A DNA stretch of 64,000 nucleotides, from positions 32,545,686 to 32,609,685 of the forward strand of contig NC_083604.1 of the NCBI RefSeq assembly GCF_029168945.1, in the 5' to 3' direction. A model generated the notes under the pieces. That model was not told the origin of the DNA. It saw only the letters and a program-made list of their open reading frames with translations, and ran no database searches. The number at the start of each line of letters is the position of its first letter. Positions within the stretch are counted from its first letter, which is position 1. The position numbers were made by a program, and so were the translations under genes. This stretch comes from Cannabis sativa (taxonomy: Eukaryota > Streptophyta > Magnoliopsida > Rosales > Cannabaceae). This document shows, one piece after another, positions 33,654-46,485 of this stretch.

Positions 33654-35914
33654 TGTAACACCCTAACTAACATAGGCGTATTACGTGATTTTTAAACATA
33701 CTGTGCAGCTCGTTGCTAATCAACGAGGTTTATGGAAAAACGTGATTAATTAAAATTTTTGCTTTTTAATTAAACTTATAAAATAATATTACAAAAGACT
33801 CGGGATCCCGATTATAAAATCATTTACAAAAAGATTTAACTGTTTAACTGATACATAAAATAAATGTCGTCTAACGACCAGTTACAAAAATCAGCCTCGC
33901 TGTCCCGATGATCGTACGCTCCAGGCCTAACCGCCCCGACATGTACGATCTTCACAAGCTCGCTCACGGCCCATCAGCTTTAGCCTTGCCTTTACCTACA
34001 CATAAACGTAAAACTGTGAGTCGACAGACTCAGTAAGAAAAGCATAATAATACTCAAACATAATCCCGGTTATGATTAGACGCCCATACCCCTGATCATA
34101 ACCCTAACTGTCGTGTCCAACACGATACTGAGTCCCGCTACTGCCGTGTCCAACACGGTACTGAGCCACTACTGCCATGTCCAACATGGTACTGAGTTTT
34201 GAACGTTCATAGGGATGGTACTATTGACAAGTATCCTCCTGATCGGTCGAACCGGTCATACTCCGGCTGCTGGTCATACTCCAGCCTGTACCGACGGGAT
34301 AGGTCAATAGTACAGAACCACCAACCAAATGTCAGCCTGATCGGTCGAACCGGTCATACTCCGGCTGCTGGTCATACTCCAGCCTTTACCGACGTGACAA
34401 GGTTGGATTGTTAGAAGCCAACATACATAACTAATGTAATCTAACAGGCTTCCTACATGCACGCTAAACATGTAATTTACTTATGCATACTGTTATACTA
34501 ATCTTACCTGGATTCCGAATTCAGGTGTGCCGGTCAACCTGAGTGGAACTAACAGCTCGGCGGATTACAGGCTCCTAAACCGTAAAAATCACAATACCGG
34601 TAAGTGACACGCTAAATCACAACGGGGACAAAGGTTTTAAAACCAAACTTAACCTACTGTAACTTAATACAAAAATACCCCCAAACTAGTAGAGAACAAA
34701 CTGTCCGAAAACCCGAAACTAGCACGAAACGGCAAGTTGAGAAAAACCGGTTTCTCACCCTGCTGCAAAATCCGGGTAACCGGTTTTACACGGTTAGCCG
34801 GTTTTACCCAGAAAAACCTCAAAATTCAATTCTCCAACCAAAACGTTTCCAAACTCAACCAAACTTTCCAGACCTGCTAATTAGACCCTAATAAACATTT
34901 TCCAAGCATTAAAACAACCCAGAAACCACAAATACAAAAAATGCCATTGGAGCTCAAGCTTTGAGTTCTAAACTCAAACTTGAGCAAAACCACCTACCAT
35001 GCATTCAAACCAACTTAATTCTACTTAATCAAGCTTAACTAAGCCTCAGAAAACAATTAAAAACAATAACAACAACACAGAAATAGATTCACAACATTTT
35101 CACCAAAAATCATATTTTTGAGCTAGAAATTCCAAACTTGAAACAAGGTACTATACATGCATTTCTAACAGCTTAATTCACCTCAAATTAACATGCTTAC
35201 ACCACAGAAATTAATAATAAAGCACATCAATAACAACAGCCACAAAAAGCATGCATTTACTCAACTTTTCACCATTTTTATTCAAGAAAATGAAGGAGGA
35301 AAATTAAGAAACACCTACCACAATCAAGAGTTCCCAAAGTTATGATGAATCTAGCTTGAAATTTGATGAAAAACCCAGCCTTTGAATCACATGCACCAAG
35401 CCGAAAAAGAGAAGGAAAAGAGAGAGGTTTTCCTATTTTCTAAGTTTGTGATTTTTTTGATAAAATGAGAAAATGAAATAAACTAACATGCATCATTCAT
35501 TTCAGCCAAGTTTTATTAAAATAAACCTTTATTTTCAAATAATCAAGTCACTAAAAGACAAAAAGTCATTGGGGCAAAAAGACCATTTTGCCCCTCCACA
35601 CTAAAATCACATAAAAATCACTAAAGGGGTATTTTTGGGAAATTCTAACTTCCCGGCCATTCCCGACATTCCCAATATCTAATAAACCGCCCCAAACTAA
35701 TAACATGCTAAGTTGTGATTTCTACTAAGCCAAACGCCGAGTTCCAAAATACCGGGCACCGGAAATGCAAAATATGAAAACTACTGAATAACATAACCAT
35801 GCATTTCTGAATTCCATAAATAACAGTATAATAAATTATTTAAATAGCTATAAATAAATTCATAATTAATCATGATTAACTGCTAATTTCCAAATTAATT
35901 AAGCGGGCTTTACA
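33654..35914 (-). repeat. Gyp-3 3' LTR
   Basis: It is 2261 bp. It contains the triplicated tgtccaacac unit at about 34108-34197 and a shortened tandem array at about 34236-34396 (two units, where Gyp-2 has three). The purine tract abuts at 35915-35928. Confidence 0.94.
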
Positions 35915-35915
35915 A

Positions 35916-37679
35916 CTATTCCCCCCTTAAAAGGATTTCGTCCCCGAAATCTAACCTGAATAATTCTGGATATTGAGCTCTCATATCTGACTCTAGCTCC
36001 CAGGTGGCTTCTTCCACCTTACTGTTTCTCCAGAGAACCTTGACCAATGCTATGGTCTTATTCCGAAGGACTTTATCCTTTTTATCCAGGATCTGCACTG
36101 GCTGTTCCTCATAAGTCATGTCTGGCTGTAGCTCAAGACTCTCATAACTGAGTACATGAGAGGGATCTGAAACGTATTTTCTCAACATCGAGACATGGAA
36201 TACGTTGTGAACTGCTGATAAGGCTGGAGGCAATGCTAACCGATATGCCACTTGACCTATCTTCTTGAGAATCTCGAAAGGTCCTGTAAATCTAGGGCAT
36301 AACTTGCCTCTTTTCCCGAAACGTTTAATCCCCTTCATCGGAGATACCCGTAAAAACACATGGTCCCCTACTTGGAACTCAACATCTCTGCGTTTCGGAT
36401 CTGCGTAACTCTTCTGTCTGCTCTGTGAGGCAAGCATTCTAGCTTTTACCTTCTCTATTGCCTCATTGGTCCGCTGCACTGATTCTGAACCTAGGTATTT
36501 TCTCTCCCCTGTCTCATCCCAGTGGATAGGGGATCTACATTTCCTACCATATAACAGTTCATAGGGAGCCATCCCTATCGTACTCTGATAACTGTTGTTG
36601 TAAGAAAATTCTATCAACGGTAGATACTTATTCCATGAGCCTTCAAAGTCCATAACACAGGCTCTCAACATGTCCTCCAATATCTGAATTGTCCTTTCGG
36701 ACTGACCATCTGTCTGAGGATGGAATGCTGTACTAAATTTCAACTTTGTACCCATTGCGCGTTGCAAACTTTGCCAAAATTTGGAGGTGAACTTCGGATC
36801 CCTGTCCGAAACTATAGACTTCGGTACTCCGTGAAGTCTCACAATCTCTCTAACATACAATTCTGCCAACTGATCCACTGTAAATGTTGTTCTAACCGGC
36901 AGAAAATTAGCAGATTTCGTAAATCGATCCACCACTACCCAAATGGAATCAAATAAACCCGTGGTCCTAGGTAACCCGACAACAAAATCCATCGTGATAT
37001 CTTCCCATTTCCATTCTGGTAGGGTTAGAGGCTGCAACAACCCTGCTGGTCTCTGATGTTCAGCCTTAATCTGCTGACAAGTGAGGCATCTCGATACGAA
37101 TTCTACTAAATTCTTCTTCATACCGCTCCACCAGAAGTACGGTTTCAAATCTTGGTACATCTTAGTGGTGCCGGGATGCAGAGAATACGGGGTAGAATGA
37201 GCCTCCTCAAAGATCTCATTTCTAAGTTCCACACTATTCGGAACACAAACCCTGGCTTTATACAAAAGCATCCCACTGTCTGACACTGAAAAATCCTTGG
37301 CTTGACCAGCCAATACCTCATCTCGGACTTTTACTAACTCTGGATCCGTCATCTGAGCGATTTTTATTCTTTCCAACAGATCAGATTGCAGCGTTAAGTT
37401 GTGAAGCTGACCTACCACAAACTCGATGCTAGATCTAACCATATCCTCTGCTAGCTGAGGTGAGATCTGAACCATACTAGCTACTTGCGCGGGACCCTTT
37501 CTGCTCAGGGCATCGGCCACTACATTGGATTTTCCGGGGTGATAGAGGATCTCACAATCGTAATCTTTCACTAATTCCAACCAACGTCTCTGTCTCATGT
37601 TCAAATCCTTCTGAGTAAAGAAATATTTGAGACTTTTCTGGTCGGTATAGATCTCACCCCTTAAAGGTAATGTCGCCAA
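35916..37679 (-). pseudogene. pol (int): Gyp-3 RNase H end and full integrase, open frame
   Basis: There are 587 open codons. Residues 1-70 are the end of RNase H ([14 protein letters not shown]). Next come the integrase zinc region with [17 protein letters not shown] and CLTCQQ, the catalytic core with [15 protein letters not shown] and QSERTIQ, the GPF-type linker ([15 protein letters not shown]) and, over the last 70 residues, the chromodomain-like tail ending [11 protein letters not shown]. No stop or shift lies in the integrase, so it is the most complete integrase here. It is cut from its polyprotein by the 7-bp deletion at about 37660 upstream. Confidence 0.95.
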
Positions 37680-37924
37680 ATCTTCAATGCAAAAACCACT
37701 GCGGCCAATTCTAGATCATGAGTCGGGTATCGCTGTTCATAATCCTTTAACTGACGGGAGGCATAAGCGATGACCCGATCGGCTTGCATCAATACACACC
37801 CCAAACCCTGTTTGGATGCGTCGCAATATACTACGAACTTCTCCTTGTCCGAAGGTCAAGCTAGTACTGGAGCGGTAATCAACCTCTGCTTTAGCTCCTG
37901 AAAACTAGCTTCGCACTTGTCTGA
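37680..37924 (-). pseudogene. pol (rnh): Gyp-3 RNase H N-terminal part, broken
   Basis: It links the two long frames. The minus strand shows FEQLK-type connection text, the [12 protein letters not shown] motif with the first catalytic aspartate, and [21 protein letters not shown] tryptophan codon became a stop at 37925-37927, a second stop is near 37857, and seven bases are missing near 37660 compared with Gyp-2. Confidence 0.87.
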
Positions 37925-40063
37925 CTAAATAAATCGCTGATTCTTCTTTGTAAGCTCGGTTAGGGGCATTGAAATTTTAGAGAACCCTTCGACGAACCTA
38001 CGGTAGTACCCAGCTAAACCCAAGAAGCTTCTAATCTCTGTCACTGTCTTCGGTCTCGGCCAATCCCTGACGGATTCGATCTTCCGGGGATCTACCTTGA
38101 TCCCATCTTTACTCACAATGTGCCCTAGGAAGGACACCTGAGATAGCCAGAACTCGCATTGCTTGAACATGGCATAAAGCTTATGTTCTCGAAGCCGTTG
38201 CAGTACCATCTGAAGATGTAACTCATGCTCCTCTTCTGATTGAGAGTACACGAGGATGTCGTCGATAAACACAATCACACAGACATCGAGGAAATCCTTG
38301 AATACTCTATTCATCAGGTCCATGAATGCTGCAGGAGCATTGGTTAGTCCGAATGACATGACTAGAAACTCGTAATGTCCATACCTAGTGCGGAAAGCCG
38401 TCTTCGGAATGTCCTCCTCTCGGATTCTCAACTGATGATAACCCGAACGGAGATCAATCTTAGAAAAGACCGTCTTCCCCTGAAGCTGATCGAACAAATC
38501 ATCGATCCTAGGTAATGGATATTTATTCTTCACCGTTAGCTTGTTCAACTCCCTGTAGTCGATGCACATCCTCATAGATCCATCCTTCTTCTTGACGAAT
38601 AAAACCGGGGCTCCCCAGGGTGACACACTGGGCCAAATGAACCCTATGTCAAGCAACCCTTGGAGCTGAATCTTTAATTCCTTAAGTTCAGTTGGAGCCA
38701 TTCTATATGGGGCTTTTGAAACCGGTTCCACCCCTGGTGCCAAGTCTATCACGAAGTCAATCTCCCGCTGAGGTGGTAACCCTGGAAGTTCTTCGGGAAA
38801 AACATCCAAAAATTCCCGAACCACCCTGATGTCCTCTGGCCAAATGGTATCTGGCCGAGTGGTGTCCACCACCACGGCCAGAAACCCTAAACAACCGCCG
38901 TGCAACAATTCTCTAGCTGACATAGCCGAGATCACCGGGATCCGAGATCCCTGAGCTGAACCAACAAATACAAATGGTTCCTCACTTTCCGGTTGGAAGA
39001 TCACCATCTTCCTTTTACAATCAATGCTCGCCGAATATTTAGATAGGAAATCCATTCCTAAAATAATATCGAATTCGACTAAACTCATCTCTATAAGATC
39101 AGCACTTAACTCTCTACCATCTATCCTGATCGGCATAGACCTAATCCACCTATTGGAGATAACCAATTCTTCGCCAGGTAACAGGGTTCCAAACCCAGAC
39201 TCATATCTATCATGCGGTCTACCCAATTTACTAAAGACTCTGGCCGCCACATAAGAATGTGTAGCCCCAGAATCAAACAGCACTGAATATAGCGAGTTGT
39301 TAATAGAAAGCTGACCTGTGACAACTGATGGGCTGGCATCTGCATCAGCCTGCGTGATAGCAAACACCCTGGCTGGAGTGGGTATCGCTGGAGCTCTCGG
39401 TGCCTCTGATCGGAGCTGGGGACAGTCCCTCTTGAAGTGTCCGGGCATGCCACAGTGAAAGCATCCCTGACCTTTGCACTCACCCCGATGGTGCCTCTTG
39501 TAGCTACGGCACTCGGGATAGGAAAAGCGGGTCTCAGTACCACCAGGACAACTCCCTCTGTTCTGGTTCCCCCAGAACCTCTTGTTCTGACTCGAGCCAC
39601 CGGAAGCAGTGGGTGCTCTCTTCCTCTGGTCAATGGCCGAACCACTACTCCCCATGCTAAAGCCTGATGCAGGAGGGGTAGGAGCCCCGCCACTCACCGG
39701 AGTACTAGCTGACTCCGACATACACCCAACTGCGCCCTCAGCTCGCAGTGCCTTCTCCACCATCTGAGCATAGGTGGTGCTGTCGTCCGTGGTAATCATC
39801 AAGTCATGCCTGATCTTGGCATTCAACCCGTCAAGATACTTCTTCTTCTTGCTGAAGTCGGTCGGCACAATTCCCGAGGCTAACCTCGCCAACCGATCAA
39901 ACTGAGTCGTATACTCGGTGACGCTCATATTCTCACGCTGGGTCAGGTGAGCGAACTCTTTCCTCTTGGCGCTTCTGACCGCCTCATTGTAGTACTTTGC
40001 GTTAAAGAGTTCCTGGAACCTTTCCCAGGTCATGGTGGTGACGTCATGAATCTGAGACACCAT
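37925..40063 (-). pseudogene. gag-pol: Gyp-3 gag C-terminal half, protease and reverse transcriptase, open frame
   Basis: There are 712 open codons. Residues 1-150 are the gag capsid end. A canonical CCHC knuckle, [14 protein letters not shown], is near residues 200-214. The protease [10 protein letters not shown] is near 261-270, with [11 protein letters not shown] near 340. The RT runs from about 450, with [32 protein letters not shown] and the catalytic FIDDILV near 598, ending in the RNase H connection. A fused gag-pol frame with no shift between gag and pol is normal for this chromovirus group. The N-terminal half of gag lies upstream, behind a TAG at 40088-40090. Confidence 0.95.
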
Positions 40064-40087
40064 GTCCCACCAGACAAGAGCGTCCTC

Positions 40088-40597
40088 CTAGAACTGGAAT
40101 GTGGCGCACACCACTCTGTCGTTACCGGTGACACCCATGAAATTCAGAATCTTGGTGATCACCGTCAGCCACTGCTCGGCTTTCATCACGTCCGGACCTC
40201 CCAGGAAAACCGGAGGTGCTTGCTTCCGGAACCGTTCGTACAAAGGTTCCAATCTATGGGCCGCCACCACTATCTCGGCCTAGGCAGCAGGGTCAGGTGC
40301 CACTGGAACTACGGGCACTGGAACTGCAGGAGCACCCTGCTGTCTCAACCTCTGAATCTCGAGGTCTTGCTCTTCGATCCAGGCTTGCATTTCCGCAAAC
40401 CGTAACTCCCAATTCTGGGCTCCCTGATCGGCTGGGGGAGCCTGGGTAGCCTGTGGTGGGTTCTCATCACCCCGACCACGAGCCCTGCCTCGGGGACCTC
40501 TACCTCGGCCCCTAACAGGTGGGGGAAACTGAGCTCCCTGTCCTTGGTTCGACCCTACGGAGTTGCCCTGACTCCTGGTAGTCCGCCTGGCGTCCAT
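40088..40597 (-). pseudogene. gag: Gyp-3 gag N-terminal half, two in-frame stops
   Basis: The start is ATG 40595-40597 (MDARRTTRSQG). The region is rich in R, G, P and A, then predicted helical around QDLEIQRLRQQ, then capsid (RLEPLYERFRKQAPPVFLGG, KAEQWLTVITKILNFMGVTG). TAG at 40280-40282 and TAG at 40088-40090 both replace CAG glutamine codons seen in Gyp-1 or Gyp-5. The first is shared with Gyp-2. An upstream ATG at 40631-40633 is open only in Gyp-3; other copies have TAG just before MDARR, which favours the MDARR start. Confidence 0.9.
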
Positions 40598-40864
40598 CTG
40601 ATTAGAACCGCCTGCGAAACCAAGAGTTGGCATATCAGGTCGTATTCAAGGAGAGCTTACTAATGCCGCTTAATTTTGAAATTAAAAATGAAACATGCGC
40701 CTATTCTACTATCAGGCTACTAACATGCTTCCTAACAGGCTTTTCTTTTTCATAACTGAATAAAATAAACTACTAAAGCAATAAAGGCTTACTGAACCGT
40801 GAACCGAGCTAACTGCTGATGATGATTGTACATGTCGCGACGATCTTCGAAAGACAACCTCGCG

Positions 40865-40876
40865 GCTCTGATACCA
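40865..40876 (-). promoter_or_regulatory. Gyp-3 primer-binding site (initiator Met-tRNA)
   Basis: GCTCTGATACCA on the plus strand is a perfect complement copy of TGGTATCAGAGC, three bases from the LTR border at 40880. Confidence 0.93.
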
Positions 40877-40879
40877 AAT

Positions 40880-42477
40880 TGTAACACCCTAACTAACATA
40901 GGCGTATTACGTGATTTTTAAACATACTGTGCAGCTCGTTGCTAATCAACGAGGTTTATGGAAAAACGTGATTAATTAAAATTTTTGCTTTTTAATTCAA
41001 CTTACAAAATAATATTACAAAAGACTCGGGATCCCGATTATAAAATCATTTACAAAAAGATTTAACTGTTTAACTGATACATAAAATAAATGTCGTCTAA
41101 CGACCAGTTACAAAAATCAGCCTCGCTGTCCCGATGATCGTACGCTCCAGGCCTAACCGCCCCGACATGTACAATCTTCACAAGCTCGCTCACGGCCCAT
41201 CAGCTTTAGCCTTGCCTTTACCTACACATAAATGTAAAACTGTGAGTCGACAGACTCAGTAAGAAAAGCATAATAATACTCAAACATAATCCCGGTTATG
41301 ATCAGACGCCCATACCCCTGATCATAACCCTAACTCCCGTGTCCAACACGATACTGAGTCCCGCTACTGCCGTGTCCAACACGGTACTGAGCCACTACTG
41401 CCATGTCCAACATGGTACTGAGTTTTGAACGTTCATAGGGACGGTACTATTGACAAGTATCCTCCTGATCGGTCGAACCGGTCATACTCCGGCTGCTGGT
41501 CATACTCCGGCTGTGCGACGGGATAGGTCAATAGTACAGAACCACCAACCAAATGTCAGCCTGATCGGTCGAACCGGTCATACTCCGGCTGCTGGTCATA
41601 CTCCAGCCTGTACCGACGTGACAGGGTTGGATGGTTCGAAGCCAACATACATAACTAATGTAATCTAACAGGCTACCTACATGCACGCTAAACATGTAAT
41701 TTACTTATGCATACTGTTATACTAATCTTACCTGGATTCCGAATTCAGGTGTGCCGGTCAACCTGAGTGGAACTAACAGCTCGGCGGATTACAAGCTCCT
41801 AAACCGTAAAAATCACAACACCGGTAAGTGACACGCTAAATCACAACGGGGACAAAGGTTTTAAAACCAAACTTAACCTACCACAATCAAGAGTTCCCAA
41901 AGTTATGATGAATCTAGCTTGAAATTTGATGAAAAACCCAGCCTTTGAATCACATGCACCCAGCCGAAAAAGAGAAGGAAAAGAGAGAGGTTTTCCTATT
42001 TTCTAAGTTTGTGATTTTTTTGATAAAATGAGAAAATGAAATAAACTAACATGCATCATTCATTTCAGCCAAGTTTTATTAAAATAAACCTTTATTTTCA
42101 AATAATCAAGTCACTAAAAGACAAAAAGTCATTGGGGCAAAAAGACCATTTTGCCCCTCCACACTAAAATCACATAAAAATCACTAAAGGGGTATTTTTG
42201 GGAAATTCTAACTTCCCGGCCATTCCCGACATTCCCAATATCTAATAAACCGCCCCAAACTAATAACATGCTAAGTTGTGATTTCTACTGAGCCAAACGC
42301 TGAGTTCCAAAATACCGGGCACCGGAAATGCAAAATATGAAAACTACTGAATAACATAACCATGCATTTCTGAATTCCATAAATAACAGTATAATAAATT
42401 ATTTAAATAGCTATAAATAACTTCATAATTAATCATGATTAACTGCTAATTTCCAAATTAACTAAGCGGGTTTTACA
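40880..42477 (-). repeat. Gyp-3 5' LTR with 661-bp deletion
   Basis: It is 1598 bp. It is near-identical to the 3' LTR except that the stretch between two ACCTAC hexamers (34652-34657 and 35313-35318 in the 3' LTR) is missing, leaving one hexamer at 41876-41881. Confidence 0.94.
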
Positions 42478-42908
42478 TCCATGGTCCCCATTCTAGTTGA
42501 GACTATACTGCTTGTAAGACTCAATAATTGATTTGTGATTAATCAATTATAATTCTAAAGTTAGACTATGTCTAATTTGTGAATTTTCACTAAGCACGGG
42601 CGAAATTGTAAAGAAAAGAGATTCTAGGTTTATTTATTTATTAATAGACTTTATATGTCTTATTAATAATTAAATTAAATGACAATATTATTTAATAATC
42701 TATTTTAGTTATTGAATAATTAGTTTTGGCATTTAAAAGGTTAGAATTGGAAAATCGGCGTTTTTGAGAAAATAGAAATAAAATTCGTGAAAACTGCAAA
42801 ATCCAAGTAAGGCCCATTAACACCTATGGCCGCCCACTTGGGATGGTTTTTAAAATTGATATTTTCATTATTTTAATGCCAAATAATTACTAACCTAAAC
42901 CTATTAGT
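42478..42908 (+). repeat. Cop-4 LTR segment 3
   Basis: It resumes at tccat and matches the Cop-1 LTR to 'cctattagt', the target site of Cop-5. Confidence 0.91.
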
Positions 42909-44725
42909 TGTTGGAATTTATTTTACCATGATCTTAGATCTACTCACAAATATGTTGTTTAACACCCTAAATATGAACTTTCTAAAACGATAAATTAAAC
43001 ACATATAAAGTTTAGAAAACCTTATATTGATGCAGCGGAATTAATGTCTCCTTCCACTCAGATCTCTAACCCTTGTATCCTTTCTGTCGCAGAGTATAAT
43101 CAAGATCTGAGCCCGAATGTGCTTCTTCTTTAAGTTCGATCCTTCACAGTCTTCCAATCTATGATTGAGTTACTGCTTGCTGTGTGTGGGCACTTACTCT
43201 TTCACTAGGGTCGAAATTTAGGAAGAGAAGAAGAGAAGAGGGTTTCGGCCTATAGAAGAAAATAGGAAAGGCTCAGTTTTTCTGAAGAGAGATATTTCTG
43301 TTAGATAACTAATGAATGTGTAATTATTTGGCATTAAAATAATGAAAAAATCAATTTGAATTTCCACAAATATTGGCCGGCCATGGTGTGATAATGGGCC
43401 CAGTTTTAACAAATTTTATTTCTATTTTCTCAAAAACGTCAATTTTCCAATTCTAACCAATTAAATGCCAAAACTAATTATTTAATAACTAAAATAGATT
43501 ATTAAATAATATTGTCATTTAATTTAATTATTAACTAGACATATAAAGTCCATTAATAAACAAATAAACCTAGAATCTCTTTTCTTTACAATTTCACCAC
43601 TACTTATTGAAAATTCACAAATTAGACATAGTCTAACTTTAGAATAATAATTGATCAATCACGAATCAATTATTGAGTCTTACAAGCAGAATGTTCTCAA
43701 CTAGAATGGGGACCACAGATCTATATGCTGAGCTTCCAATAAGTGAACCAAATTTACCATGTAAATTCCTACTTATTAATTCTTCGTTGAATCCACTCTT
43801 AGAACTTAGAATTGCACTCTCAAACTTATATAGAGCATATTATATGTTCCACGATATCAATATGCTATCTCATTTAACCATTGTTATAATCTTATTGTGA
43901 TTTAAAGATCCTCTATATAGATGATCTACATCGAGATGGGATTTCTTTACCGTTCTCACCCCTCAATGTATTTTGCCCCTTAAAACACTTAGCTAGCTGT
44001 AAATGATGTTTAGTGATCTAATAATTAGTCAGTTAAACAAGAGCTCATCCATTTACTTCTATTTGCTAAGCTCAAAGGGAATCATCACTTGACTTCTATA
44101 CACCAGTAGAAGCTATAGATTCCATATTTATGTTCAGCACTCCCACTCAATCATACTATCATGTTCCCAAAATATACGTGTCACCCTGACCCAAAAGTAG
44201 GCTTAACTAATAAATCAAAGAACATGAATAGTACTCCTTAGTTGAGCCTAAACATATCAGGATTTAGATTCTTTTAATCTTAAGATCAACTACTGATATT
44301 GACTTGGAAAGATATATATAACGGTAAGTTTGTAATATCTTAACTTAGTTGCAATATCGGTCCAGTCCAATGTATACTCCATACATTCGAAACTAGTATA
44401 CTTTACTAATGTCCTGGAAAGAACATAACACTTACTCCAAGTGTAAGTACACATCATCGCTGATTATCACATTAGTGTAAATCCAAAACACTGATGAAAC
44501 AGGGACTTATTCTTTTGATTCATATGATCACAATCACATTCTACTGTGTTGACGATATTGTAATTGTGAATAAACATATGAGCTTGATTTAGCTGATTTT
44601 GTGTGTGTGAATGTAATAAACATATTAAACCATTAGCATACATGCAAACATCAATCATTTCAAATTTCTTATATTGATAACTAATCAGATTGTAAAGAGT
44701 TTTATTTAGGGCATAAAACCCAACA
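42909..44725 (-). repeat. Cop-5 3' LTR
   Basis: It is 1817 bp. It lacks the TATAAATA segment found in other copies. Near 43300-43330 the sequence passes from the leader side (gagagatatttctgtta) straight to 'aattatttggcatt'. The purine tract on the minus strand (gtgcaagtgggagtt) abuts at 44726-44740. Confidence 0.91.
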
Positions 44726-46462
44726 AACTCCCACTTGCACTAATATAAAACAAAGTGTACAAATAGGTCAATCTCATGTCTTGATCTTAGATCAACTGTA
44801 GTATATTTGAATCCATACTGAAATCTTTACCGTTTTAAAAGTACATCTGAATAAACAGAAGACATATCTCCGATATTTTAAAATATGGAATTGAGATAAT
44901 ACAGTGTAGACTTTTCTACAGTAATATAACTTTCTTGGTATTTTTGAATTCACAAAGTTATAATTCTTCTCTGGTAGAGCTTGAATTATTATAGAATAAT
45001 TCCTCCACCCCCAAAGTAAGCACCATCTCATGAAATCTCGAAATGAGTTGGTGAGATACAAGGACAACTGATACACAGTTCCTTAATATCTAACATATAG
45101 ATCACTTTCATAAATCTTTCTTGAATATCTTCTAATGTTCCCTATTTGATTACATCTCAGATAGCTCCCATTCAATAGCAGATGTCTGGTTAAATAATAC
45201 TTTTAACCTCTGATTGTTTGGAGAGTTATCTAGTTGTGATTTTTGTATTAGTCTGAAACTTTAAGTTAAGACTAAGTCATCAACATAGCAGACTAGTATT
45301 TTAAGTGAAAAATACATGCCAGAGATTAAGTAATCAAAATTAAGATACCATAAAATTTTATGAGGATTAAGAATCCTAGGTTCAAGTCATTCGAATAGAC
45401 TGAACTAGAGTTCTTTATCTTATTCTCATAATTCTGATAAGTTATACCTATCCATGTGTATAGTTAGATTTGCTTTTCAGTGGAGTTCTTAAGTACCTAT
45501 CACAAGTATCAACCTGATGAAGATGGCAATAGAATTCTAAAATTCTCCCACTCAATTAAGGTAGTGTGAAACTTTATCAAAGAACTTTCATAGGTATCAA
45601 ACTTTTACTTACAACAGTAAAACAAAATGGAACATATAATCAAGATCAATGATTTATATTGATAATAGCTAACTCATTATATTAATTCCATGTTTATAGA
45701 AAATATGTGTTACATAGGGAATTGTGGAATAGACTCCACCCCTAAGTATATACATATAGGGTATTGTGGATAAACTCCACCCCTAACTATATAGAGATTA
45801 TGATCCACCACTAAAGGTTGTAAAGATCATGATTCTCTAAGTGTGATAGAGTTTATGTGGAGTTGAATACTATCTAGAGTTCATTAGATATAAAAGATCG
45901 TTGAGCTGCATAATTTTCTTAACTTTTCTCCACCCCTATCAGATCAAAAGATCCTTTTATTAAACAAATTCTAGTGTTTATTAATATAAACATAGAATTA
46001 GTTTCTAGTGTTTATTTAATATAACTATATGAAGAGTTGTAAATATTATAGAATTTGCATCAATAATAAAAATACTTACACATACAAACATATAAATATA
46101 ATGTGGTAATAATTGATGAAGATATAGTAAATGAAGCTCAATCTCATAAATTGCAATTGTTGAATTCGAAAATAAAAAAAACTTTATTAATAATAATAAT
46201 AAAAAATATTGCAACAATATGAGAAAAACAGGGATAAATATCCCTAACTAAAATTTGAAATCCAAATTGTCTTTAAACTAAAACAATTAATTCAAAAATA
46301 AATTGAAGAGCTTCATCTTTATCTGGACGATTTCACCCCTGGTCCAGCTTTTCAATCCAACTCATCTGAGTTCAAGTAGCTTGGCCTATAAGAAGAAGAA
46401 AACAAATAAACAAAGTTAGTCCGGAATCATAAATCCAATTGGATAATAATTCACTAAAACTC
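44726..46462 (-). pseudogene. Cop-5 decayed pol remnant
   Basis: On the minus strand the same relics as in Cop-1 occur in the same order: the protease-like NWIYDSG near 46425-46445, the integrase-like SDRGGE at 45927-45944, and the RT YVDD near 45277-45291. No frame survives. The non-coding stretches between the relics align with Cop-1 for hundreds of bases. Confidence 0.77.
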
Positions 46463-46485
46463 TTAAAGTTTATAAATAGAAATAC
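46386..46485 (-). other. Candidate 100-nt intron at the end of Cop-5 gag
   Basis: On the minus strand, CAAG|GT starts at 46485 and the pyrimidine-tract acceptor TTCTTATAG ends at 46386. Size and borders match the Cop-1 candidate at 3312-3411. The gag stop codon (46463-46465) lies inside it. Confidence 0.45.

Larger units (their letters stand above)
33654..42477 (-). mobile_element. Gyp-3: best-preserved Tekay/Del-type gypsy element, in Cop-4
   Basis: It is 8824 bp with the perfect TSD tccat (33649-33653 and 42478-42482). All domains from gag to the chromodomain-like tail are present. Breaks are few: TAG stops in gag at 40280 and 40088, a W-to-stop and a second stop near 37860-37925, a 7-bp deletion near 37660, and a 661-bp deletion in the 5' LTR. 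Confidence 0.96.

Noticed and set aside
37925..40063. Long uninterrupted frames in Gyp-3 and Cop-2 as possible host genes
   Set aside because: All recognisable domains are retrotransposon ones, and LTRs, TSDs and primer sites frame them.
46005..46217. Hydrophobic 70-codon frame in Cop-5 that could be taken for a membrane peptide
   Set aside because: It lies in the AT-rich decayed pol region. The matching stretch in Cop-1 has no such frame, so it is chance.
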